In this document: positions 45,501 through 54,857 of the stretch, piece by piece
Layout of the letters: every line of letters begins with the position of its first letter
Numbering within the stretch: position 1 is the first letter of the stretch
Translations under genes and position numbers: made by a program
The notes under the pieces: generated by a model
The model's database searches: none
What the model was told of the DNA's origin: nothing
The model's input: the letters and a program-made list of their open reading frames with translations, nothing else
NCBI RefSeq assembly: GCF_963966145.1
Contig: NC_091054.1
Span: forward strand, 14,942,001-15,006,000
Source of the DNA: Tenebrio molitor
Lineage: Eukaryota > Arthropoda > Insecta > Coleoptera > Tenebrionidae
Direction of reading: 5' to 3'
DNA length: 64,000 bases

Positions 45501-48500
45501 AGTCAGCAGTTCAGCACTTCAAAATTCAAGATCAGTTTAATTTAATTAAACCGTGCTCTCGTCGTTTGTGTTTAAAAAAAAGTGTTGTATGCCCAATTGT
45601 AATAATAAGGATACTTAACGTCGCCTCATCCATAATGTCTAACTCATAACGTTCTACAAATACCTAACCTACCGTCTACCGGACTTATAACGTAAATTAC
45701 TATATTGTTATTAAAACGATTTAACAGACAATAATTGTACCTGTCTTAAGTTGATTAGTGTCGTTTTGAGTTAATATTTTTGTGATAATACATTTTTTTT
45801 AACAGTTATTACAGAATGTTTTGTTTTATCTTCGACTTGAATTAATTATTATCATTGACAATTAGTCATTAATAATGTGTTATAAAATTGTATAAAAACA
45901 ATACTACATAAAGTAACACATTATTAATGATTAATTGTTATTGATAATATTACCTTTGAATTTGAAATTAAAAATTTAAATTTGGTAGTAGGTTTGGACC
46001 CGTGGTTTGGTCTGTTGCCTGGCCAAATGTTTTGGCTCAGGGCGGATAGATGGCTCTGAAACTGGTTCTCATTCTTATACAAAGAGTGGCCTATCCGTGG
46101 TCCTTATTCGCCCGTTTGATCTGACACTCTCGTTTTATAGCTATTTATTCAACAAGGGCGTTACAACGATGATTACGCCCGGAGAACGATGAATCCAGCT
46201 CGAGGGCTTTAGCCCGAGAGATGGATATCGTTCGATGGGCGTAATCATTCGGTGACGCCGTGGTGCATACAAGATTTTATTTTTCACTATACGTGTTCTA
46301 AAAAAAAAAAAAAAAATTGGCATCTTTGCAATTATGAATTGATGAGGGCGTTATGAATTCATTATGCCCGCTTATTCTTATTACGCCCGCTTATTCTTGT
46401 TATGCCCTGTATTATGCCCCGGTTGTTATGGACATGTTTACGTATTTCGTATCCTAGGAGTTATCATGCAATTATACTAAAGTGAAAAATAAACTATTAT
46501 ATTCTCTCTGGTCGACCTGTAGTGTGTTGATCTAGAGATATTTTCATATCTACCTTAACTCCAAACAATCTCTACTCTGCTTTTCTTTATTGTATGTTGG
46601 GTTGCCTACGTATCTAATTATATTTTGTTCATATTTTTAACTGATTTCAAATCGTTTATATGAGTTAATCATTTACCGCGTACCGATTTCAAACCGATTA
46701 CCACTTTTAAAATAACTTGAATCGGTTTAAACGGAATAAATAGCACTTATCACTCTGTGCAAACAACACGGACTTGAAATTCAAAACTGCATCTCCATAA
46801 AGAAAAGCATGGAATTTTGGAGTAGAACCCGCACAGCTTATCTACGAAAATAACGAATATCGAAGATCCACCACCGAACCAAACATTCAAATAAACTAGA
46901 TACTTACAGCATATGGTGTTCTTTAAGCAACAAAATAATAAATCTGCATGAAACGTATATTATATGAAGTTAGCAATGAAGTTAATTGCCAACCCTCTCA
47001 GAATCATACTCCTGTTAAAAAAACACAAATGTTCTGGTTCTACCATGCTTAAAAATGATAAAAGATTACTTAATCATTCGTGTGGGCAACTGGCTCGAGA
47101 CTTGGAGAGTAATAGTTTGTCTGTCGGAACCGCTGTGACCATCGAGAAGAGTATAATAAAACTCTTCTCCATTATCGACGTCGCTTTCGTTGTTTCCATT
47201 CAGTATAATACTGTAGACACCGTGGTACTCATTATAGTGAATATCAGTCGAACTAGTTCCATGAATTTCACAAAGCTGTAATCGACTTAAATCAATCAGA
47301 ACTCTAGACAACTTGGAAGGTGATACTTGGGGCCGCGACGTCCAGCACGTCCCCACTTCGATCCCGAACACCGGTCCAAAATGATTCTTCAAAATATAGT
47401 TCCGCATCTGATCTTTGCACTTCTTGATCCAATTCTTGCCTTCTATTCTCTTCAGTTTCTCGCCAGCCCGCACGATTTCGCTTTCGTCAGTTTTACAGTC
47501 TGGACAATACCTAAAAGAGATTTGCAATTCGATCCCATCTATCGACGTATTTTACCACTCGGGGTCCGACGGTACTTCCAGAAGAGGCGGATTTAAGCAG
47601 AAGAGATGGTAAGTGTATTCGCATTCGTCGCAGATAATCAGCTTGTCGATGCAGTTCTTCTTGCCGCAGATGTTGCAACTGCACTCTTTGCAATTCTTAG
47701 ATGTCACGTCTTTACACTTGTCACAGTACAGAGGCAACTTTCCTGAAAACAAACGAGTCAAGATGACTTAAGTTGGCTTATAAATAATTGTACTTAATGG
47801 GATATCCCCTGTTGCCTCAACTCTGTCAGTCAAAGGTGTCGCTGGTTCAATCTTCATCACTTCATCTGCGAACTGGATCACACAGTTGTTCACTCCTTCA
47901 TGGTTGTTGCCAAGGATTAGATTGCCCTCAACAACGTCCCCATCCACTCTGGTGATCGTCAAGTCGTACCTACAACACTGCCCCTTTTAACAATACAAAA
48001 CGTTTGACATCTTCACCTACCAGTAGCCCCTCTCTCTAGGTTTTTGTATGTTGTAATTCACCAACACCACCATCCCAGCTCTGAGCTCGGCTCTCTCATA
48101 GATATACCTCGCCCTGGGCCGAATCTCCTTGAATTTCACGTTTATGGGGGCTGTTCTCTCATTCCTGTCCATGACCACTTGAAAAATTAAATCTTCCTCC
48201 CTCACCCTCTCCAGGCTTTGATCAACAAAAATCTTGACAACTTTGGCTTCAAACCACGCTCCCAGCTCGCTGTACACGACATCAATAGCGTCTCCAGTTC
48301 TGTAGTAGTTACTTGCAGTGGAGGTCAGATTGGCACACTCGGTGGAGTCATCACTTTCTGACTCTTCTACATTGCAGGTGAAGTGTCTCACTAACAACTG
48401 GATTACATCGCCGTTTTTTATCTTGTAGTCAGTGACCAAATGGTCGGGTATTAACTGCAAATAAAGTAGTTTCCACAAGTTTCTGTCAAAATGGGGGTCA

Positions 48501-48673
48501 ATAAAATTTACTTCTTTTCCTCCATAATATAATTTTTGTTCTGAGGGGTATACCTCCAGCTCGTCATAAATTAGCTTTTGTAAGCCTTCTATTCGAGATG
48601 TGAGGGGTACTGTCAAAACTAAATCATTTTGTACTCCGGCGACGGTTACTCTTCGAATTCGTACAGTTTGCAT
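36521..48673 (-). CDS. UHRF1: UHRF1-like epigenetic reader and E3 ubiquitin ligase
   Basis: Seven exons join to about 715 codons: 48673-48021, 47969-47794, 47742-47556, 47510-47070, 37514-37232, 37172-36912 and 36667-36521. The order is the UHRF1 order: ubiquitin-like domain (residues 1-75, MQTVRIRRVTVAGV..., YYGGKEV), tandem tudor (about 120-260, GDAIDVVYSELGAWFEAKVV, YWYDLTITRV), PHD (about 283-344, CDKC, CNICGKKNC, CDECEYTYHLFC, WYCPDC), SRA (about 380-560, HFGPVFGIEVG, ILALNC, GYRYDGIYKVVEYFPD, VVWRYLLRRDD), RING (C646, C649, C661, H663, C666, C669, C681, C684) and the closing IPGYG. Known role in the family: reads H3 tails and hemimethylated CpG, ubiquitylates H3 and brings in DNMT1 in the nucleus. 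The 5' splice site of exon 5 could instead be at 37222, paired with an acceptor before 37168. A minus-strand AATAAA lies about 70 nt past the stop (36447-36452). The gene is notable for a 9.6 kb intron inside the SRA domain. It also has an insertion in the SRA after EIHG. Confidence 0.92.
37955..38100. repeat. Foldback family F1, copy 3, inverted and shortened
   Basis: Inverted relative to copies 1 and 2. It contains GGGGCTCGTCGAACAAAAAA and both palindrome arms, but the apex between the arms has been lost (GGGCCTTTTTGGCCCACGCG). Confidence 0.75.
38647..38940. repeat. Tandem pair of 143-150 bp units
   Basis: AGGTTGTCGRCGCG starts each unit (38647 and 38790). Both share GGGTAGCTTGAGAATG, GGAGTTGCCG, CATAGTCTC and CTCCATGACGG. 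The region is richer in GC than its surroundings. No gene was recognised. Confidence 0.75.
38941..39737. other. Possible LTR remnant, otherwise gene-free
   Basis: TATAATAAGG (38994) followed by a GC-richer stretch, and TGGCGCCGCTG at about 39330 resembling a tRNA primer-binding site, would fit the end of a long terminal repeat. No polyprotein or second LTR was seen, so this is weak. Confidence 0.2.
39741..40023. mobile_element. Foldback element with 8-bp target duplication GTTTCGGG
   Basis: 283 bp. Arms CATATAACTAGGAGGACTAT and complement extend about 110 bp each. GTTTCGGG flanks it exactly (39733-39740, 40024-40031). CA...TG ends with an 8-bp duplication fit a hAT- or P-superfamily mobiliser. 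Confidence 0.85.
40637..40867. mobile_element. 231-bp MITE with TA duplication
   Basis: Inverted ends of about 44 bp begin CAGTGTGATTGAAAAAGAAT and CAGTGTGATTGGAAAAGGAT. TA flanks both ends. Non-coding, mariner-like target. Confidence 0.85.
41010..41753 (-). mobile_element. TIR element carrying a THAP-domain remnant
   Basis: The ends are inverted: TATATCAAGGCGATCTTCAT against GATATAATCAAGGCGGTCTA, continuing through CAGGCCATGACACTG and TGGAATGGCCTACC. On the minus strand, about 41520-41450 reads FKFPSNEETNPIWKEILKI and 41375-41345 reads KRLLPNAVPITSN. These are the middle and the closing AVP motif of a THAP domain. Frames are broken. Confidence 0.6.
41792..42155. mobile_element. MITE, TATAGT-ended family, copy 2
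   Basis: Same orientation and nearly the same sequence as 7207-7576. It lies in the UHRF1 intron. Confidence 0.85.
42164..42525. mobile_element. MITE, GCGTTCAAATGAAATCCTGG family, complete copy
   Basis: About 360 bp. Inverted ends GCGTTCAAATGAAATCCTGG and GGGTTCAAATGAAATCCTGG share a further AGGCGTTGGAAA block. A partial copy lies at 61857-62138. Confidence 0.82.
42531..43114 (-). mobile_element. Mariner-type deletion derivative
   Basis: 584 bp with ends CAGGGTGTTTTCGAAGTTGA and TA on both sides. On the minus strand at 42835-42718 it encodes a DUF4817 helix-turn-helix: ELTDMLLMYG, a frame slip, then NAAAASREYAERFPERHHPG. The catalytic domain is absent. Confidence 0.85.
43115..43596. other. 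Gene-free stretch in the UHRF1 intron
   Basis: AT-rich at first, then a GC-richer segment at 43380-43530. Open frames here show no family resemblance. Nothing was assigned. Confidence 0.4.
43597..43960. mobile_element. MITE, CTTGGGCCAACC family, copy 2, truncated
   Basis: Inverted relative to 28589-28963, preceded by TATA. The far end stops after CTATATCTGTT and runs into an ACTATA-rich stretch instead of the complementary terminus. Confidence 0.85.
43985..44721 (+). pseudogene. Second copy of the THAP element interior
   Basis: Matches 29262-30795 with two large deletions, one removing the donor and most of the THAP intron. A 2-nt deletion in the first THAP exon changes its frame. It continues at 46520-46549 (TAGTGTGTTGATCTAG) after the insertion at 44722-46519. 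Confidence 0.75.
44993..45221. mobile_element. 229-bp MITE with 8-bp target duplication TGGCCAAG
   Basis: Inverted ends CAGAGAGTATAGGATAGAGG on both sides. TGGCCAAG flanks it exactly (44985-44992, 45222-45229). It lies inside the element at 44722. Confidence 0.88.
46166..46256. repeat. 90-bp GC-rich palindrome
   Basis: GATTACGCCC at left pairs with GGGCGTAATC at right. The apex is CTCGAGGGCTTTAGCCCGAG. It is followed by scattered TTATGCCCGC/TTACGCCCGC repeats at 46365-46420. Confidence 0.7.
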
Positions 48674-49587
48674 TGTTCAATGGAGCCTAAAACCTGAAAA
48701 ATATTTATTGTCAGTGGGAAATTTATCAAAGTGTGACTACTTTAACGTATTTACTTCCTTAAAAACTGAAAATAAAAGGGAATTTGTGTTAAAAACTACA
48801 ACTAAATGATAATGATGATCTCACTAGTTCAACATATTTGAAATAAAACAAAAAAAGGAATGTGCGCTGTTGTCAAATTGAGAAATGATTAATTAAGATT
48901 AATTATGATTTTATCAATAAATAATTACGCTAGAATTGGGGTAAGACAGTAATACTGTAATTCAAAAACCGGATTTAGATTATTTTGGATTTTTCCTTTA
49001 AGTTTTGACACGTCTGGAATCTGCGTTATGTAAGCATAATAAAAAAATATATAGAAATAACTTTTCTTGGATTAGTTGTTTAAAAATTGTTTAAAATCAG
49101 AAACGTTACTGTTTAGGGGAATCCCGCCTTCAGTAGATTTGACTTTTCTAGAGTTATAAAAAAGTAGCTGCTAAGTGCATTTGAACAAATTAAATGTTTC
49201 GGCATTAAAACTTTACTGAGAAAATGTGGAATATATTTTTGAATGTGTGTGCAATAACTACAATTTATAAGTTAGATAATGAAATATGTTTGGCAACACT
49301 GCAGAGTGTGCCGCCACATGTGCGAAGCACGTCGACTGGTTTGGGGAATTTGAATCTTTCGGGTCATCGGACTCAAAGCAGAAATCATAAAATCATACTT
49401 GTGTGGTTAACAGTCATGTAAAATAACTGAGATACTTTAGGTGATATCGTAAGATGAGGATAAACTGAATTGAAGTTGTGTAACGTGACGAATGGGAGTC
49501 ACAGACTCAGAATCAGAAAGTTCGACAGTTAACCTTACGTGCAGGGACCCGGACGACTCCTATATAATATAATATGTCATCTGCTCC
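48674..49587. other. Upstream region of the UHRF1-like gene
   Basis: Presumed 5' UTR and promoter of the UHRF1-like gene, up to the P-element block. No conserved coding region, RNA gene or transposon end was recognised. Confidence 0.5.
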
Positions 49588-49921
49588 CATTGAATCACGG
49601 CCTCCTAGATTCATAAGAGACTCGTCTCTTATCCGGCCTGCCGCCACGGCTTCCTAGATTAGAAAGAGACTTTTGTCTCTTATACGGCTGCGTGAGTTCA
49701 TCAAATGTCTGTTTTTTCTAGCTTTTTCTATACTAACTCCCTCTATTGATCCGTTTTGTAAATTTTTGCAAATTCGCGGTAGTAATTTAAACATCACAGG
49801 AGACGGGTGTTAAAAAGGATTGATGACACGAATGACAAAATAATGTCACCAACACTTTAATTGTCACTGTTTCATTCTGCGTGTTTCATTGACAAATATT
49901 TTTCTCGTAAACTGCTAAAAT

Positions 49922-52181
49922 ATGTCTGAAATAAGGAAATGTTGTGTAAATAATTGCAATTCACATAATTTGAACAACATTTCGTATCATGGCTTTCCCG
50001 CAAATTTGAGTTTGAATTTAAAATGGAAACAAACATTGATTAATTATACTGGTAAGGTGTAATTATCCTCATATACAAGTATAGGTATTAACATTGTTGC
50101 ACTGATATATGTTTAGATATTCCCAATTTAAAGGAATATTCACTCGTATGTAGTGAGCACTTTAAGCCTAATGATTTTCGTTCGACCACGAAGCGGCGAA
50201 TGTTAGTTACAGGAGCGATACCTTCTATATTTAAGGTATATTTATCATCATAATAAAACCAAATTTTATGTTAATACAATTTTAGTCTTCAAATGATGAT
50301 ATGAACATAGCAACTAATATTTTGGAAAACTTTGGATGTTCTTGTGAAATCGGTACTCAAACGACAATCAAGTCTAACACTATAAAAGACTTGTTCTATA
50401 CAAAATTGTGTTTGGCACAAAAATTAAAGCGGTTGCAGATTCGCTACAACAGACTCAAAGAACAAGTAAGAGTAAGAGTGGAAAAAGACAAAAATAATTC
50501 AGAGTGGAAATGTATGCAAACAATTAAAACTGATGCCGCTAATATGAATTCCCGAGCCATATTTATTTTGGACCAAATTAAGAATTATAGCAAGAAGGTT
50601 CCAAGATGGTCAGAATTAACCATTCGCCAGTGCATTGCGTGGAGATATTCTTCCCCAAAAGGATACGAGTTTCCAAGAAATCTACTTTTTAAACTACCCT
50701 GCAAATCAACATTAAGTAAATACTTTGGTACAGGAAATGATAACTTAATCAAACACCGACTAATGTGTGAAATTAAAACCTTGAGAGCTTCTGAAAAAGT
50801 TTGTTCTTTGGTGGTTGACGATATGGCTGTCAGAGAAAGCATATCTTATTCGAAAGCAGAGGACCGTATATTCGGTTTAGAAACAATAAATCAGTCCCAG
50901 GATAAAATTGGAGCTAAGCCAGTTATCGCTAATCAGCTTCTTTGTTCCGTAATATATGGATTGTCAACAAAATACATAATACCCGCAAGCTACTTTTTTC
51001 ATAGGCAATTGACTGGAAAGGATTTATATAAACTAACGTTGGAAGTGTTGAAGATGCTTAGTGAGTGCGGGTTTTTTGTTATTAGAATTGTAGGGGATAA
51101 TCACAAATCCCACGTTGCACTGTTTAAGCATTTTGGAAATGGCACATTGGAAAATGTAGTCCCGCATCCATACAATCCCGGACTTAAGTTTTTTTTGAGT
51201 TTTGACTATTGCCACCTAGTCAAAAACGCACGGAATTTGTTTTTAGATCATGACATGGCTTCGTCTGATGGACAAATTTCGGCAAATTATTTAAAAGAAC
51301 TCTCAGATATTCAAGAAGGTCTAATAACAAAGCCTGTCAGATATTTAACCAAAAAACATCTCTATCCATCCAATTTTGAAAAGATGAAAGTATATTTAGC
51401 AGTGCAAATATTTTCACCACGGGTTACTGCATCATTAATATACCTTGCTGACCATGGTGGCGAAGAGTTGGCTCATTTTAAGGATTGCACTGCAACTGTG
51501 AAATATATGGAAACTATGTATAAATTTTTCCAGCTGCACGACGTGAGCAATAAAACCCAACATATTCATCAGAGAGATGCTAATACTGCTCCCTATAACA
51601 ACATTGACGATGCTCGACTATCATGGTTAAATGGAGAATTTATCCAATATATTAATGATATACAATCCAGTTCAGAAAATCTCGGAATTAAGGGATTAAG
51701 CAAAGAAACAGCTGAAGCATTAATTTTTACTGCAAGAAGCACAAGTTTATGTATTAAATATTTAATTGGCGATCTTGATTTTTTCTACGTTTTGACAAGA
51801 AGTTTTAGTTCGGATCCGGTGGAATCATTATTTGCAAACGTCAGACTTCGTGGTGGTTGTAATGATTTAACAGATTGCAGAACAGCTGAATATGCTCTCA
51901 GACAAATTTTAAGAAGTGGTTTGATAAAAACTATAAATAATAGTAACGCAATGAATGGAGTTGAATACACCAGCAATGTAAAGCTTGACGTTAATTCTGA
52001 CTATAATGATAGTCATGAAATTGCCATAATTCTAAATGACGAAATAGTAGAAGATTTAGAAAATTTAACTACATTTAGATGTGATGTCAGTTCACGTGAT
52101 ATAGAATCAGCAGCTACAGCATTTCTATGTGGATATCTAATTATGAAAGTTCAAGAATCTGTGAATTGTGATTTATGTTGA
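49922..52181 (+). CDS. THAP-domain P-superfamily transposase (THAP9-like)
   Basis: Exons 49922-50051, 50117-50235 and 50286-52181 join in frame to 714 codons with GT..AG introns of 65 and 50 nt. The THAP zinc finger is residues 1-83: KCCVNNCNSH, YHGFP, LKWKQTL, VCSEHF (C8, C12, C55, H58) and closing AIPSIF. A coiled-coil-like segment follows (about 115-150). The P-element RNase H-like catalytic region begins with VVDDMAV (D261/D262). It continues with RIVGDNHKSH and ends with DPVESLFANVRLRGGCND, carrying the likely catalytic Glu. After residue 714 a TGA is followed in the same frame by 124 more codons to 52553 (KTNALLELIYNQDHGRLNYP) that look like the usual C-terminal part. The natural protein was probably about 838 residues. 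Cuts and rejoins element ends bearing the terminal repeats. Apart from the TGA it appears intact. Confidence 0.9.
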
Positions 52182-52553
52182 TCCCTCTTACGAAGCTCCT
52201 CTCTTGAAAAAACAAATGCCTTGTTGGAACTTATTTACAATCAAGATCATGGAAGACTAAATTACCCCAATGAAAAATTTGTAGCTTTAATAATATATGC
52301 CATTCAAATTATGGTAAAAATTCTGCCTAATCTTCCAACCAACAAGGTCGACTTCATTTTAAAGAATGTATTTGTATCCTACCTTTGTAATAACCCAATT
52401 TTTCAATGCGAGTGTCATTTTAAGTTGGTATGTAACATTATAGTAGCCAAATTAGTGCCTGCAGTATTAAAAAATTATTGTAATTTAGAATCACAAAAAA
52501 TTAAGAAAATCAATATTAATACCAAAAAGAGAAAATTATTAAAATTAAAATAA
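52182..52553 (+). pseudogene. C-terminal part of the P-superfamily transposase, after the TGA
   Basis: In the same frame as the transposase and directly after its TGA (52179-52181). It starts SLLRSSSLEKTNALLEL and ends in a lysine-rich tail at a TAA. The homologous motif (GRLSYPNDQF) is readable in the outer element's scrap, which supports it as a genuine part of the protein. Confidence 0.7.
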
Positions 52554-53559
52554 TCATCCTATTAATTAGTTTTTTTTTTTACAATACATTGTTTCAATAT
52601 GCAAAAACGGCGTTTTTTATTTGGTTTCACATTGCACTGTAACATAATTGATTATTGTTAAATTGAATAGTAGGCAACCAAATATGCAATGTATTGTGTC
52701 GCCCTCACAAAAACAGAAATAAGGCCTCGTACTAAAAACTCACGCGGCCGTTAAGAGACAAAAGTCTCTTATTAATCTAGGAGGTCGTGCCTGCCGCATT
52801 CGTAGTTCTAGGCATTATTTTTGTTTTATAGGGTGCGCCACAGTACGGGGCTTATGTGTTGTACTGGTTGCCTGCCTTGCAGGAAATTATTGTTTTATAG
52901 ACGTGTTTTCAACATTTTTCAACAGTTTTCACGCACACATACATCTGACACCTTTTCAAAATCTCAAATCAAAAAATTTTTTTATGAATGGTAAATTTAA
53001 TTTCAACAATTTTCTTTTTTATATATATTTTTTTATTTGTCTGAGTGCAAGTTACAAAAATTTACAATGACAGGAAGTTCTAATTTTTAAATAAGTGTCT
53101 CACTCACATTTTACCATGAACAGGACAATGAGTTAGTGGATTTCCCGAAAGATTGAGGCCAAGATATTCTTCAAAACAAAATTTATATTTTCCTTTGGAA
53201 TGCTTGGTAGAATTTCTACTATTATTGAAATTATTGTAAATTGTATAGTTTGCGAACGAGAAATTGGAATTTTAGCTTCTTCACTTGCAATGGGTAGATT
53301 GTAAAGATTATAATAATGAAGATTTACGATAGTGTAAGTTTATCTACCTGCTAGTTACTAAAAAGGGATGCCAAATATCCGCAAAATGCAGATTGTTTGT
53401 CCCTCCTGGAATGAACTGCTCATAGCCGTAAATCTTCATTATTATCTATAATGTTTAACCTTCCCAAAACCCATTGCAAGTGAAGAAGCTAAAATTCCTA
53501 TTTCTCATTCCCAAACTATACTAGACCCACAAATTGATCATTGGGGTAACTTAGCCTTC

Positions 53560-53850
53560 CGCTATCTTAGTAATAAATTAATTCTTTTTCGAATTTGAAT
53601 CTTGTAAATGTGACAAGCAATAATCACATCCATGGACTGCCTCCGTTATTTTCATAATTAAGTAGTAGGTATCCACATAAAAAAGCTGTTGCCGCCGTCT
53701 CAATTTGAAAATAAGTAAAGGAAGACAATTTTTCTAGTTTTTCAAGAGAACTATCTTGCAAGGTGACTGAAATATTTACATTGATCCTAAAATTTTGGAA
53801 TCTTGGTAACATTTTACTACTTGCATATTCTGCGGCACTCATGAACATGA
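53560..53850 (-). pseudogene. Transposase C-terminal scrap of the outer P element
   Basis: Minus-strand reading gives LEKLSSFTYFQIETAATAFL, then CGYLLLNYE, matching the AATAFLCGYLIMK region of the inner transposase. After frame breaks, GRLSYPNDQFVGL follows. The outer transposase ran on the opposite strand to the inner one. Confidence 0.8.
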
Positions 53851-53852
53851 TA

Positions 53853-54857
53853 CAGAGTGATCAACAAGGACTGAAGCTGTTGGCAACAATGACAACATGA
53901 TGAAAATTTCAATGAAGTTGGTAGCATTACATTTTCAGTTGTCAATTTTGACGGGCAAATTTAAACTTCAAAATCAAGTGTCATTTTTGTATCAATTTAT
54001 TAATGAAAATGGTTTTTACACTAGAGCAAGACATTTTTATTGGTATGGCGTACTTTCGGACTGGAAATTTTGATGCTGCTAACGGTTGGCAGTATTCCAC
54101 GGTGCACGGACGATACATTGCACCAATTTCAACAAATGTTCCCCGAGCCAGTTGGTACTTTGGGCGGCGCGGTAGCTTAGTCGCGTTTAGGCAGCATTGC
54201 ACGAGATTGTGCAACGTTACCTACAAACAGGTGATGTGAAAAAGGCAAAACCTACTGGCAGAAGATGTAGTTGAGAATGTTCGAGGTAGAATGGAACAAA
54301 ACCCTCGAAAGTCAGTGCGAAAGCTTTCACTCCAAACAGGCGTGATTCTTATGTAAAACACACGCATCCAAAGTTCTTTGTTGGGCACGTTTAATGCAGG
54401 GCCTAATAATCCTTACCATTAAAAATTACGTCATTCCTTTTCCTTACTTTACAGGCTTGTCATATGGAAGTTGCCTAACCATTTTAAAGAAGAAATTAAA
54501 GTTCCAACCTTACAAATTTTCCCGGATCTAATCCCTGCATCCCGCAGACTTTCAACTCGAAAATAACGCATAAAACATGTTTCTGTTTCTCAGGAGGGGC
54601 ATGCGGGCACGGCCTGTCGCTTTTATGAATATCGAAACAGTGGGCCATTATTAAGTACCGCTAATTACATTTTATACTGTTTTTGGTCGTTTTGTACGTA
54701 TCCTGTTTTAAAACTACCAACTCGTAACATAACCTAAATTTTTGGACATTCACAACTTGCAGCGGGTGCCAACACTGACACACAAAAAAATTTCATATTT
54801 TGGGAATATTTTGCTGTCATTTGCTGCCAACAGCTTCAGTACTTGTTGATCACGCTG
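53853..54857 (+). mobile_element. Mariner-type element in the outer P element
   Basis: 1005 bp with ends CAGAGTGATCAACAAGGACT and CAGCGTGATCAACAAGTACT, and TA on both sides. Plus-strand pieces read VFTLEQDIFIGMAYFRTGNF (54009 on) and LLAEDVVENVRGRMEQNPRK followed by SVRKLSLQTGV (about 54247-54340). These are the two helix-turn-helix parts of a DUF4817 transposase. The catalytic part is decayed. Confidence 0.85.

Larger units (their letters stand above)
44722..46519. mobile_element. TA-flanked insertion into the THAP copy
   Basis: Starts CAGCTTGACCAGAATAGCTT and ends in the complement of CAGGTCGACCAGAGAG. TA is duplicated (44720-44721, 46520-46521), proven by the uninterrupted sequence at 30787-30812. 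An internal second right end (complement of CAGGTCGACCAGAACAGCTT) finishes at 45246, so two related elements may be fused. 45300-46160 is AT-rich with an inverted pair near 45840-45950 and no gene. Confidence 0.7.
37515..47069 (-). other. Giant TE-filled intron 4 of the UHRF1-like gene
   Basis: 9555 nt between donor AA|GTAATC (47069) and acceptor TTTTGTAG|A (37515). The other five introns lie between 51 and 244 nt. It contains at least eight distinct transposon remains, listed separately. 37560-37950, 38100-38640, 40032-40636 and 46550-47060 hold no recognisable element or gene. Confidence 0.85.
49645..52789 (+). mobile_element. Inner P-superfamily element, nearly intact, 8-bp duplication CCTGCCGC
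   Basis: 3145 bp. Inverted ends CACGGCTTCCTAGATTAGAA at left, and CACGACCTCCTAGATTAATA reading inward from the right, each followed by AAGAGAC-TTTT-GTCTCTT. CCTGCCGC flanks exactly (49637-49644, 52790-52797). Outside the duplication the outer element's terminal sequence resumes as CATTCG, as in its other end. It contains the whole transposase gene below. Confidence 0.93.
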
